DNA from: Epiperipatus broadwayi | Lineage: Eukaryota > Onychophora > Udeonychophora > Euonychophora > Peripatidae | Direction of reading: 5' to 3' | DNA: 64,000 nucleotides | Assembly: GCA_028023455.1 (NCBI GenBank) | Contig: JAQFVV010012447.1 | Span: 374,001 to 438,000 of the forward strand | Shown: piece by piece, positions 38,584-49,700 of the stretch | How positions within the stretch are numbered: the first letter of the stretch is position 1 | How the letters are laid out: each line of letters starts with the position of its first letter | Notes under the pieces: model-generated | The model's database searches: none | The model's input: the letters and a program-made list of their open reading frames with translations, nothing else | Told to the model about the DNA's origin: nothing | Made by a program: the position numbers and the translations under genes

Positions 38584-38917
38584 CTGTGTATTCTAAATAT
38601 AATAAAAAAATTAATATTAATAATGGAACCCAGTAAATTTTCAATTTTTAGTGGCACTTTATTGCTTAACTATTTCTTCAAAAAATGGGGGAAACTTCAA
38701 TGGAACAACAAAATTTAGTACAAAATTACTCACCTAAATTTTCTCAAAGAATATTTTACATTTGGCATCAGAATACATGACTTTCATGAAAAATCAGAAT
38801 ACCTACTATATCTGATTTTGATCACATATGGTATGTCTCACAACATTTTGCAGCTTTAGAACAAGGCCATAATGCAAATTCTTTCCACCAATGGCCAAAT
38901 AATTAATAAAAAATAAT

Positions 38918-39035
38918 AGAATGATTTATTGCTTGAAAGTTCATAAGAAATTTGAGCAATGTAATTGATAGGGCTGAGCCATGATCCATAGTATTTGAGC
39001 TCTTTAGTCTGATACTCTACCACTATAACTATTTA
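38918..39035 (-). mobile_element. tRNA-like SINE, family B
   Basis: On the minus strand, TATAGTGGTAGAGTATCAGA is an A-box-like D-arm similar to tRNA-Lys. It is followed by TGGATCATGGCTCAGCCC, and the body ends CAAATTTCTTATGAACTTTC and AGCAATAAATCATTC. The same head and body occur on the minus strand at 57366-57485. Confidence 0.65.
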
Positions 39036-39219
39036 TGCAAGGCAAGCAATTAATGATGGGTATATTAAATAGAGGCTTATATTTTCTAATTTGATGATTT
39101 TGTGACTTAATTCTTTAAAAGGTTTTTTTTTTATTATTATTATCTTTTACATTTGATTAAATTTTAATTTATTTATAATATAATAGCATACACGTAAGAT
39201 TTTCAACAATTTAGTTTAA

Positions 39220-39790
39220 ATTATAAACAATAGAGGGCAAACATACATAGACCGTTATAGTAAACCTTTACCGGGAAAAGTTTAACTTACGGTAAGGCAG
39301 AGTTCTAGTGATTTAGTGATGAGTGCGCACTTTTGATAATAGTTCATCTTTCAGGTCCTTTGACAGTGGCAAGGTAGAGGCAGTGTTTATTTTAGAGGCT
39401 CATGGCATGACTGAAGGAGAGCTGGCAGATGTGGGTCCATCCTTTGTTCAAATTAGCAAGACATTCTAATGATGGCAAAACTCATAGCGGTAGATTTTGA
39501 AATCTGGCATAGTAACGAAGTTTGTCGATAATGGTTTAAGTTATTAGCAGGAATTAAATATCCGTACTGCTATCCAAAACGGTGTGACTCTCAGCAGCCC
39601 TTAATCCAAGTGTCCAATTTCTATACTCTATCTCCTCTATCTTTAAATTGGTGGGCTATCCTTGCCTTGCTACATTTCCTGTGAAAAACTTTCACTAGTC
39701 TCCCATTCTATATCTCAGGCAGGACAAATATTAATTTTCCCACTCAATCTAATTTAAGAATTCCAACCAGGGATTATTGTAACCAAAATA
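39220..39790. other. Less AT-rich island, unassigned
   Basis: Clearly richer in G+C than its surroundings. After an acceptor-like TCATCTTTCAG (ends 39355) one frame is open for 39 codons, SFDSGKVEAVFILEAHGMTE and on to DVGPSFVQISKTF, then TAA. The phase would join exon A (CA + G), so an alternative 3' exon is formally possible, but no homology is recognised and an old retroelement fragment is as likely. 39600-39790 has no open frame. Confidence 0.35.
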
Positions 39791-40630
39791 ACAAAGACAA
39801 AACTAAATCTCCGCTTTTTAGAATTAACTTTAAAAATAATTACAATAAAAGCAACAGGAATATATAATTAGCAAGCTTGCCTGTTTTTAATCAAATTGAT
39901 TAAAACAGGCGGTGAAAGTAAACTATTTTACAATCAATTTTATAAACAAAGTAGTGAAAGTAAACTATTTTAAAATCAATTTTATAAACATTAAATAATC
40001 TATTTTAAAATACAAATGGGTATGTTTTTTAAATAATAATAAAAAAATTTAGCATTAGACATTTAATGAAAATGAAGTTGTTTTCCCTTTTTAATTTTAG
40101 TAATAAAACCATTGAATCGGAAATCAATCTGGTTCAATATATATATTCTAATTTGTTATTAAATGTATACCTTTCAAATATTAATTTGTTTGTTTTTTGA
40201 TATCTATTTATTTAGCAAAATCAGTAAATATATTAGATTATATATACTCTTTTTTATACTAAAGTAATAATTAAATATTTACTATCACACCTGTAATATA
40301 TATTATCTTTCTTCAAAATTAAAACATGTCATATTTAAAATGAAAATTTGCACTTTGTGTTATTTAGCTCAGTAATAAATAGAACAGCAGATTGAAAGAA
40401 GGTTTCTAATTTGATTTTGAGTGAATGAACATAGAAACCCAATTTGAGTAATCGAATGGTATTTATTTTCATTCGCTTTTTGAATTCTCCGGCATCATAT
40501 GCCTTCTGGCTAACAAGTGGACAGAGTTATTTATTAAAATTAAATTAATTTGTTTTGTCAAAGTAGTCTCTTTTTACTTTTTTTTTTTTTGTCTTATTTT
40601 AGGCTAATATATTTTTTGTATATCTTTTAG
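39791..40630. other. Intron 1 of the EF-hand gene, right part
   Basis: AT-rich with a short inverted pair around 39885-39910 (GCCTGTTTTAATC / GATTAAAACAGGC). Nothing else seen. Confidence 0.45.
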
Positions 40631-40742
40631 AGGCCGACCAGCAGCAAAAGTTGTTCCATGGTTTAATAAAATATTGCGAAATAAATTCAAAGACAAACCT
40701 GTAACAGTTGACCACTTTAAAGAATTAATACCCTCAGAAGGA
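40631..40742 (+). CDS. EF-hand-like gene, internal exon B
   Basis: 112-bp exon with acceptor TATATCTTTTAG (ends 40630) and donor GGA/GTAAGT at 40743. Joined to exon A it completes CAA and reads GRPAAKVVPWFNKILRNKF, then KDKPVTVDHFKELIPSEG, ending in phase 0. The balanced codon use and W, P, G and K content stand out from the flanking AT-rich intron. TVDHFKELI resembles the exiting helix of an EF-hand-type fold. No homologue is recognised. Confidence 0.75.
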
Positions 40743-41104
40743 GTAAGTCAGTAAATTCTGTATTATATATATATATATATATATTTGTAATTAATTACAC
40801 AATTTAATATGTTAATCAGTGCATCTAAATACCCTCTAATGGGTTCAGTGTGAAGTAAAATATATTATTTTATATTTTGTTTTACAGTGATATTAGTAAA
40901 TGTTGATTCAATGATCTGATTTGTATCTATCATTATTATTTTCAACCATTACTAATTCATTGCAGGATCGTCTTTTCAAGATTTATTTAGTTCCTCTTTT
41001 CCTTAGCTTCTCTTCACCGTGTTACAATAATTAACTTCCTTATTTTATCCTGTTAAAATTCAGTATAAGACTTTAATTGCCCACCTATTATCATACTTCC
41101 AGCA
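40743..41104. repeat. Start of intron 2 with LINE 3'-tail fragment
   Basis: A TA run lies at 40767-40785. From 40938, CAACCATTACTAATTCATTG then CAGGATCG resembles 52185-52230 (CAACCATTATTAGTCCACTG then CAGGATGAAGG). Both look like the widespread animal LINE 3' tail with a CCACTGCAGGATGAAGG motif; this copy is badly decayed. Confidence 0.4.
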
Positions 41105-41158
41105 ATGTGTGTGTACATATATATATATATGTGTGTGTGCGCGCGCGCGCGCGTATAT
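41105..41158. repeat. 54-bp perfect alternating purine-pyrimidine tract
   Basis: Runs of TG, then AT, then TG, then about seven GC units, then AT, alternating without a break. The (GC)n core in such AT-rich DNA is unusual and is a classic Z-DNA-prone sequence. Confidence 0.9.
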
Positions 41159-41749
41159 TTAAACCAAAATTAATCACTGCTTATTATATCATTTGTTATC
41201 AAAAATAAAAACGATTTCATGTTTTATCAATGATGATGCAAAAATTATTGTTTGATCACAATAGCTCTTTCTAAGAAATTATTTGGAAATTATATAGAGC
41301 ATATAATGCATTGGCCACCAAAAAAAGATATAGCAGCATGCAGATTAAAAGGCATGACGTTATAGATAAAATATGAAAATCTGATATCAATGTTGGGGAT
41401 CACAAATCTATATAGGTATATAAATTCAAACAGGCTTGAGGATATCGATTAAAAAACCATGTTGCTTGTTAAATGGATAAACACAAAATAGATTTCAATA
41501 TTAGAAAATCCTTAGAAATGAAATATACCTAAAAATTTTCATCTCACTTTTTATAGGCAATAAAAATAGATGTAGATATCTATGTAATGAATTAAGTAGT
41601 GTACTGACATTGAATGATGCCTATTTGAGCTTTTGCAAGCTTTGGCTCCAAAATATTTCAAAATGAGTCACTAAGGCTGGATGTCAATAGAATTGTTATT
41701 ACATTGTATTTTATGATATAGTATAATACATGTGATATAAATCTCAATT

Positions 41750-42130
41750 TTGTCTTAATATAGACTTATGGACAATGAATAAAAAAATTAGGAATAAACT
41801 GGAAGCCTTTGAAAAGTGGTCATGGAGAAGAATGGAAAAAATGAACTGGATGAATAAAATATTAAATGATGAAGATCCAAAAAGATTAAATAAAAAAAAA
41901 AGACTGATTGAGGAAATTAGAGAAAGATAGAGAAACTGCATTACATATATTAAAAAGAAAAAATATTTTAATGAAAGATGCTTGGGAGTGAATTGTGAGT
42001 GGAAACAAAAAGAAAGAACAGAAAAAAATGACCTGCTTTGATAATATAGGAGATGGAAAGAGATATGTGGAATTAAAGAGCTGGGTAATTACAAGAACAG
42101 AGTGGAGAAGTGGATGAATTTGTGATGTAA
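41750..42130 (+). pseudogene. LINE C-terminal fragment
   Basis: The plus frame reads WTMNKKIRNKLEAFEKWSWR, then RMEKMNWMNKILNDED and KKKRLIEEIRER before a stop near 41928. This is the familiar W-T-x-x-x-K-x-x-x-x-x-L-x-A-F-E-x-x-x-x-R-R-M-x-K-x-x-W segment found after the RT thumb in many Jockey/L2/RTE-related LINEs. Weak similarity may run on to 42130. Clade not assigned. Confidence 0.65.
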
Positions 42131-42689
42131 CTGCTCTCTAGAACCATCCATAGAACAGAATATTATTAATAATAGATTCAGTGGTTATTGAGTCCAACTA
42201 GTAATAATAAGGCCCACTCAACTGATTCAACAGTCATCTTCAAGCAGCAATACTTTTTTGTCCATATGCTCAATTTCCTGGTATCATTTAATGTAGTTGG
42301 TCATTAGCAGCTTGTTTATTGTTCAACAGAATATAGAAAAAAAATTCAGCCTCTTTTAAGTAATAATTCTGTGACAGATTTTGATTTTGAGATGCAGCAC
42401 AGGCTTCAAAATATTATTGCTTTTATAAATTTAAAAATAAGATATTTCAACATATACCAGCTAAATCACTGGCACATAGACTGGTTATTTCAAAAAAATG
42501 TAATGGAAAAAGCTGCTGAAACATGATCTTACTTATTTTAAAGATGATCTGTAAGGTTTTAGAACTATGATGGAAAAACATAAGACCAATCATTATGTTT
42601 GTCAAATGGTAGAATATGATAGTGAATCTACTGTTTAAGAGCACATGTTAATGAATTGGATGTGTGAAACAAAAGAAGTGTGCTAGAAT

Positions 42690-42800
42690 ATCTAAAAAAA
42701 TATATTTTATGAACTTAAGTCTGATTTTCAAGGCAATGGCAAACCCATTTACTTTATAAATATTGTCTTAAAGACATGTTATAATGTGCAAATTCAATAA
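42690..42800 (+). pseudogene. LINE C-terminal fragment, extreme end
   Basis: Broken reading FYELKSDFQGNGKPI followed by YKYCLKDML matches the G-R-P-x-x-x-Y-K-D-C-L-K-D-x-L text at the end of LINE ORF2. A better copy of the same text is at 46160-46260. Perhaps the end of the 41750 element, or a separate insertion. Confidence 0.5.
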
Positions 42801-43364
42801 GTAGAATAATGATTACTATAATTTAATCTATAAAAGTCAAATTTCTTGCACTCACACATTTGACCACTTTCTCTTTACATAAATACATTAATAGTTATTA
42901 CTGATCATTTTTAGGCAAGAGATTATCATATAATATTTAATCAAGATAGATTAATTTATCTATTCTTATTATAATAATTACATGGAATTTTTAATTCAGC
43001 TGTATCTCTGTTTTTTTACCATGTTTTAATATCTTTGATATACTTAAATTTTTATTTCAGCACATATATTTTATATACATAAATAAAGATATCTGAAAAA
43101 TGTAAATAACCCCCAACAAAGAGCATTAGAGCCAACTGATAACTGTTATTTCATCCAGAAATACATCTAGGGAGTCCAATATCTTTTACAGATATTTCTA
43201 CTCATAAATTTGAAGTTTATGTTATCAAGTAGAAGTTTTAAATATATTTAAAACAATGATAAAACAAAAACAATGGAGAACTACAATTAGGTGAGGTATT
43301 TAACATAGCAATTTAAATAGTAATAATTATCTCTTTATAGTAATGACATACAGTGAAAGCTACA
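42801..43364. other. AT-rich intron DNA
   Basis: Nothing recognised. Confidence 0.4.
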
Positions 43365-44043
43365 GATTACTCTTGTTTGCACTGGCTGGCATTATTGTAT
43401 GGAGAGAATTGTTTATTATTTTAATAGCATTTGATAGGAAAATAAATGGTGATCATGTGATGTTTTAACATTACAATTTGTCAATTAAATAGACTATAGA
43501 TCCAATAAGAAATAGTGAATATATGTCATTTAGGGATTAGTTTGTACAGTTATTATATAATACATCCTTAACTTTTTATTTTTCAACCTATCTTTTTTGT
43601 CTTTTAAGTTAAAATGGCTGTACTTATTTACAAGTGCTGTTAATGAATAAACTATTGAACTCTGTGATCAATTTTTAAAAAAATAATACATAAACACATG
43701 CTAAACATCACATGATCACTATCTCATACTAGCACAATAATTGTTATTAAACAATTCAAAATATTAATTGAAAATATTAATGGTGTTTTCAATTTCATTC
43801 TCATAGTTTTGTAGTTAAATAGAGTTAAAAGGTGGGTGCTGGAGGGTTGCATTAGGTCCTAAGATCTAGGTGCAGTGCTCTCAGATCCTAGGCTCCTCAC
43901 TGATGAAGGCCACAAGCCAGAAACTAGTCTGGGGATATTGGATGAGTAGGCACTAGATAGGGATTTTATGCACAAGCCTTCTGGCATCCATTGATTGCTC
44001 TTGTTAGCACAAGATGGCACTACTATATGGAGAGTTTTGCTGT
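43365..44043. mobile_element. Foldback family D, composite copies
   Basis: Two right-end sequences occur in the same orientation: TTGTATGGAGAG near 43400 and TATATGGAGAGTTTTGC at 44024-44040. AAATGGTGATCATGTGATG (43446) and its inverse ACATCACATGATCAC (43704) flank ~250 bp. From 43829 the core matches the copy at 38370-38583 closely: GGTGCAGTGCTCTCAGATCC, CACTGATGAAGGCC, GAAACTAGTCTGGGGATATT. The arrangement suggests one D element inserted in or next to another. The 69-codon minus frame at 43859-44068 is a reading of this repeat, not a gene. Confidence 0.7.
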
Positions 44044-45050
44044 ATTTTGAATTGTTTAATAAACACATGCTACCTATGTCATTTGCAGTGTGCTTCCTGG
44101 AACAGATTAAAATTGAGGTTGCCCTCCCTATCCTAAAAAATTAAGCAAAACCCACATATATCCAACTACTATTAGATCTTTTTGCCTTTTTGTCTTAAAG
44201 CTCCTTCTGAATATAGGTGACTGGCTTTTAACTTTGATAATTTTAATCTTATTTATTGACTTAAGCCAGCTGACTTCTTGGATCAGATCTTACAATCCTG
44301 TTCTAAGTCAGTGGTTTTACAGTTTGAAATAAAAATTGTTTTCACTTCTAAGAGTAAACTCTTGATGGAAGTATAAAAAATCATAATGATACAATTCTAC
44401 CATTCATGTCATATATTGGAATTTTTCTATTTCATGAGAGATCAACATTATGATTTCACTAGAAAAATAAGTCATGGAATGCATCTGAATATTAATACTG
44501 CTATATTCTATTTATACAATACACAGTGTCAATTGATTTACTGCTTGGTCAAGAAAATTTTATGTAGAAAGACAATGAGACTATTACAATTTGATCGAAG
44601 AAAGTCAAACTTCTTGCAATTATAACTATGATAACATCCTCCCTGGATAAACAATTTAACATCTTAACAATTATTACTAATCATTTATTAGGCTATAAAT
44701 TATAATGACATATTAGTCAAATATATAATGTTCTTTGCCATTAAATATATCAGTAAAATATATAGTCAAATATACGCATTAAAATTTTAAACTTTTATTA
44801 AAAATTAATAAGTCGTCTATTCTTATTATTATTAAATACAATCAAATGAAATAATTAATTCCAAATTCACTCCATATTTTTAAGTAAGTTAGAAAATTAT
44901 AAGTATATTTACAAGAAGAGACTGATAATAAATTAAATCATGTTAGCAGACAATATCTACTCATTTAGATTTGGACAAAGATATCAAACTAATAAAAGAG
45001 AAACAAAATCTTTGTAATCTTGAAAGTGGAAAAGCCTTGGTGAAATACCT
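44044..45050. other. AT-rich intron DNA
   Basis: 44095-44310 is slightly less AT-rich and has no recognisable content. The 79-codon frame at 44386-44625 has no family motif; a weak LINE resemblance is not enough to call. Confidence 0.4.
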
Positions 45051-45130
45051 GGAAAAGTTTCAAAATAAAAAATAAGAAGTTTAGCTTCAAAAGTATTGAA
45101 TTTTTTTAAAGGAATACACACATTCTATAG

Positions 45131-46330
45131 ATGTGTTGCATGTTTAAGAATGCTTTTATTGATACAATTTTTAAAAATAAAGAGAATAAACAAGATTTCA
45201 ATTATTATCATGGGATACCTTTGTTGGATAGCTTGCTTCCAGTTGTAGATAAAAAGTTATCAGATACTCAATGTGGTTTTAGAGGAACAAAAAGCATTAT
45301 AGATGTGGTATTTGTTGCCAGTAAAATGCAACAAAAGTTTCAGGAACAAAAATGTGATTTTATATATTGCATGATTTGGTCAAGGCATTCGACTCAGTTA
45401 ATCAAACAGATTTACATATTATTTAAGATTAATCAGCTGTCCATCAAAATTTATTCATATTATACAGCTTCTACATGATAGAATGAGATTTCTGAAATGA
45501 AAACTAGTATTAAACAAGAATGTGCACTTCCTCCAACTTATTTTTCAAATTTGTATGACATTTGTATTTGAAATTGTTTACAGGCATCTTGATAAAATAG
45601 AAATCAATATGTGAGACAGGTTTATTGGTGACATTTTTTAATTTGAATTGATTAAAAGCAAAACAAGAACTTTATGTTGTTGTATTTTGGAAACATATTA
45701 TGCTGATGGTTGTATCAAGCAATGATAGGAAAAAACTTAAAAATGTAAATCAATTTGAATAGTTTAATATTTCATAAGCAGAAAATGGACTTAGATGTTG
45801 AGATTCGAATTTCAAGGTGTTTTTGTTTTTAATAAGCTAAAAGCTAGGGATATTTTATCACAATTAAATAATTATTGCAACCTAGTTGTATATAGGTCTG
45901 TTATTTCACCTAATTTATTGATAAAAGAGAGATTTGGATATTCTTTTAAATACAATATAAAAGCATTAGCGAAGTTTAGTTTAAAGATACTATGAGATCA
46001 TACAGCACATCAATATATTATTCAATTTTCTGAATGTGACATTATAGAGATTACTTTTGCAAAATTACACTTTTATGGATTGGACATATAAAATGAAGGA
46101 GCAATACAACATTTTACGTGTTCCTTTGTGGTGAAATTGAGCATGGATTCATGGCAGTGGACTTCATATATATTATAAAGATTGCCTCAAAGATATTTTA
46201 AAGAAATGCAACATTGATTGTTTTCATTGGAAAGTTAAGGCAGAGAATAGAATACATTGTAGAGTTACAGTCAGATATAGTATTGGAATATTTTGAAAAA
46301 AAAAATGTTCTGCTGAAGAAATTAAAAGAT
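45131..46330 (+). pseudogene. LINE reverse transcriptase relic, several frameshifts
   Basis: Plus-strand RT remnant. YHGIPLLDSLLP and LSDTQCGFRGTKSIIDVVFV (to 45325) are the palm start. A +1 shift near 45370 gives HDLVKAFDSVNQTDLHI (RT motif A). Then come LLHDRMRF and KQECALPPTYFSNLYD (near 45525), the K-Q-G-C-x-L-x-P-T-x-F motif with Gly changed to Glu. LNRLKAKTR and YYADG (near 45700) follow, where the catalytic YADD reads YADG. The far end has YKDCLKDILKKCNIDCFHWK (about 46170-46230), then VKAENRIHCRVTV. At least five frame changes, so long dead. The type resembles LINEs with the text F-N-L-x-R-L-x-A-K-T-K. Confidence 0.75.
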
Positions 46331-46499
46331 AGCATTGCAAAATATCAGACAAACAGAAAAATGGAGAAGCATATTCTGTATGTGGACATATTTGTGTTTT
46401 ACAGATTGATTTCTATAATTATTGTAAAACTAATTTGGGAGCAGTTTTTTGCTTTCCTTGGAGTTGGGATGGCCAACCTCATTTACAAGTAACTCTATA

Positions 46500-47490
46500 T
46501 GTGTATAGGTGTATTATTACTAAAATGATTATTATTAACATATTATATTATTGTTGTGTTATATTTATTACGTGAAATGGCTTTATATTGTTATGGACCA
46601 TATTTACCTTTCCATACTTATGATTTGGGTTTGAATTCAAGTCAAGACAGCTTGAAAATTTTAAATACTTAACTGGCCCATACTTAACCAAGCTAATTAT
46701 ACAATATCTGTCCGTAAATAGATAACTATTTTAAAGTAGAAATTAAAATAAGGAGGGGAAACAGAAAATCCTCACCATTAAGCTTGATGTCTATGCCTTC
46801 TCCTTCATTATTTCTCCATGAGGAGGGGGGCTGTTGAAGATTTTTTCTCTTTAGTGAGCTATATAAAGATTGTTTTACCCTTTATGTTTATTTATTAATA
46901 TCTATTGTTAATGATTTATGTTTTTAAAACTTTGTATATATATATAATTGAACAGGAAACAATTGAAGCTTCCAATGAATTGCACACGCACACACATATA
47001 CATTATTGTTATTATTATAAATGTGGTTAAATACTATTATTATTTTTATTTTTTATTCATACAAAATTTACAACATAAAAAATGACAATATGTCAAACAT
47101 AATATATACTTAATAATACACATTATGATAATATAATAACATATAAAAATTTATATCTTAAAAAAATGAAAATATATATTTCGGATATCAGAAAGATAAG
47201 TCTAATAAAGAAGGTCAGACTAAAATTTTTTTATCTTTTGTTAAGTTGCTAAAGAATCTGACAAGGACAAATATAATTTGTCAACAGATATGTTCAGATA
47301 TTTAGCAATGATAAATAAAATATGTTGAATTATGACCTTAAGAATAATATAATTTAAGATATAATAGTATATATTTTTATTTGTAAATAAAATCAACATT
47401 TCCTCAATATCTCATTTTTTATTTCAACCATTAATTTTTATTATTGGAATTATTAGCATGATTTTTTTAAAACTTTGAAAGTAAAGCTCC
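46500..47490. other. AT-rich intron DNA
   Basis: 46620-46690 carries GGGTTTGAATTCAAGTC, B-box-like, without a matching A box. 46800-46840 has a G-rich stretch. Otherwise nothing. Confidence 0.4.
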
Positions 47491-47499
47491 TTTTTTCAC

Positions 47500-47560
47500 A
47501 CTATTCCAGCACCATCTATTAATAAATTAGAATAATTAGTAGATATTAAATGATAGTACT
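47500..47560. repeat. Family D terminus, isolated
   Basis: CCAGCACCATCTATTAATAA is inverted relative to TATAGATGGTGCTGG at 49278-49292. Single terminus with decayed flank. Confidence 0.5.
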
Positions 47561-47689
47561 GTTATATCCGAGGCAAATTTCTGGATTATGGGCAATGAGA
47601 ATTTTTGGTTCTGCAGCAGAGACTAATATATTTAAGTAACATCCAGAAACCATATTTAATAATTTTATCATCACCATTTTCAATAGTTA

Positions 47690-48150
47690 TTGATAAATTG
47701 CAAGATGTTTTTTTCCAAGTTTAATCTAATTTCTTCAATCATATTTCTCTTCTCCACATCATATCACCAAACATTCTTATTTCATCCCTCCATCTCATAT
47801 AAGATCTCTTTTCAGATCTTTGACAATATCTTGTGATCCAATTTAAAACTTGTCCACTTGCTATTATCTTTTTTAGCAATATGTCCAACCTAACTTCATT
47901 TCAATCTCAATTCTTTCAAAGATGTCAATGATACTGTTATCTTCCTATATTTTACCCAGCATCTCTCTTTTTTGTTTGTATCTTGCATAATAGCAAAAGT
48001 TAGTTTTTAATCTTCATTTCTTAACCATACATGGTCAAGCAATTGCAACTTTCTATTTCATTAACAAACTTTAAGTCACTTTTTGTACAATTCATTACTA
48101 GAAATTTTTTTTGTATCCACTTCTCAATAACTTTCTATAGTGCGTGTTTC
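47690..48150 (-). pseudogene. LINE C-terminal relic, minus strand
   Basis: Read on the minus strand: ARYKQKREMLG, then ERIEIEMKLGW and GHIAKKDNSKWTS, then, after a shift, RSYMRWRDEIRMFGDMMWRR. This is the R-x-x-M-L-G ... K-W-x-W-A-G-H-I-A-R ... R-W-x-D-D-I-x-x-x-A-G-x-x-W-x-R tail of a common animal LINE group. Frameshifted throughout. Possibly the 3' part of the RT relic at 49380-49700, split by later insertions. Confidence 0.68.
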
Positions 48151-48335
48151 TAAAAGTACAAGATTCTTCTCTCTGAATGTTTTTGTATTAACCACATTGA
48201 ATAAGATATGTACAATATCTATAGGTGCAAAATAGAAGGTGCAAAATAGATGTGTATTTGTTTATACATGATGCAACAAAATGTGAATAAAATCATTTGT
48301 ATATGTGTGTGTGTGTGTTATGTAAAACACTTAAA

Positions 48336-48399
<64 letters not shown>

Positions 48400-49149
48400 C
48401 TGAATATTATTGAATAACCCATTTTACCTATTGTAATCATGGTTATTGATTACTCAAAATATTGAGTCATATATGGCAAAGGAATATAACTGCAGAATCA
48501 CTGGAGCAAGCCCAGATCCCATGACTTCCACCTCATAATGAACTATAAGAGCCAAGAAATAAACAACCCAAGTGTGAACTCCAGGCAACTTTTTTCTGGC
48601 TTAATAGCTCTGATAATGCCAGAGATTCCTTTTTCTATAGGTTTGAAATTTGATCTAGGCAATAATGTAAATATCATTCTGAATTTGTGAGCATCTTGTA
48701 GCTTATTGCAAAAATAATTATACTAGAGATCTTTAGCTGTAATTATTGATTATGATTTATTTTAATGTATCCTTGTGTACTTCATTATGACAGACTCGCC
48801 TAACTACTACTATTGTGTTTATATCAAATATTATATTTATACCCTGAATGTGTTTTATTAAAGTTTTCAATTTACAATATTTGAATACCTTTCCCCTACT
48901 CACACAGACCATGGTAAAACTAAAGTTTATGTTTGTTCAGCTCATAACATCCATTAGATTGATTTAAGTTAGGCTTTATTCAAACTTTTAGGAGATTGTA
49001 AATTAATATATTTGCTTTCACTAATTCTATTTATGGCTAATTCACATGTTTTTTCTCTAGCTATTTTTAATTACTTTCTTTGATGATTAAGATCATTAGT
49101 GGTATTAGTTCTAAGACAAACAAAATTTAAACAAAATCCACTCTACTTA
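48151..49149. other. Intron DNA with a long TA microsatellite
   Basis: A GT run at 48304-48318 and an uninterrupted TA run at about 48340-48398. 48480-48610 is less AT-rich (contains GAGCAAGCCCAGATCCCATG) and unassigned. Confidence 0.5.
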
Positions 49150-49305
49150 TTTATTCTATCATCTATAGTAAGTTTGAATAATCAGTAAGTGTCATATAGC
49201 ATTGAAACTAAATCTTCATTCTTAAACCAGTTTCTGACTTGTGCACTACATCTAGTAATCACTGATTATTCAAGCTTCCTATAGATGGTGCTGGAGTAAA
49301 AAAGT
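49150..49305. mobile_element. Small foldback element, family D
   Basis: Left arm CATCTATAGTAAGTTTGAAT followed by AATCAGTAAGTGTC. Right arm, on the reverse strand, CCATCTATAGGAAGCTTGAA followed by TAATCAGTGATTAC. The arms (~55 bp) pair around a ~40-bp centre containing AAACTAAATCTTCAT. Same termini as 59100-59510. Confidence 0.68.
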
Positions 49306-49379
49306 GTTTCTTGTTTATATGATATTGTATAAGCCTTAGAGAATCAAGCAATATTAGGTTGATATAAAAAAGTTTCTAC

Positions 49380-49700
49380 ATTGTCTTGCATAGTTCTATC
49401 AATTCTGCCTTTTCTCTATTTTTTTTCTAATCAAATACCATTGTCTTTACTTTGACCACATGTATCTATAAACCATATCCTTTGTTAAGATGGAAACTTC
49501 AATGTTTCTTCACCTTCTTTAGTGATTATTATATTGTCTGCATATTGGAATATTTTTCTTTGATTTGATTAATTATTCATTCCATATTATGACTGAATAA
49601 ATTTAATGAGATTGCATTTTTTATTGTGCACTTTCTCAATTTCAAACCAATTTCCAAATTCTTTATATATTTTCACTGCTTGTTTTGAAATATTATATTC
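49380..49700 (-). pseudogene. LINE RT relic, minus strand
   Basis: Minus-strand text EKVHNKKCNLIKFIQS, then KIFQYADNIIITKEGEETLK matches the region around RT motif C, with YADD reading YADN. GQSKDNGI and KGRIDRTM follow out of frame. Catalytically dead. Confidence 0.6.

Noticed and set aside
43859-44068. 69-codon frame
   Set aside because: A reading of foldback family D core, which recurs at 38370-38583 without the frame.
48340-48398. Centromere- or telomere-like satellite
   Set aside because: Only a single TA microsatellite; no higher-order tandem unit or telomere motif.
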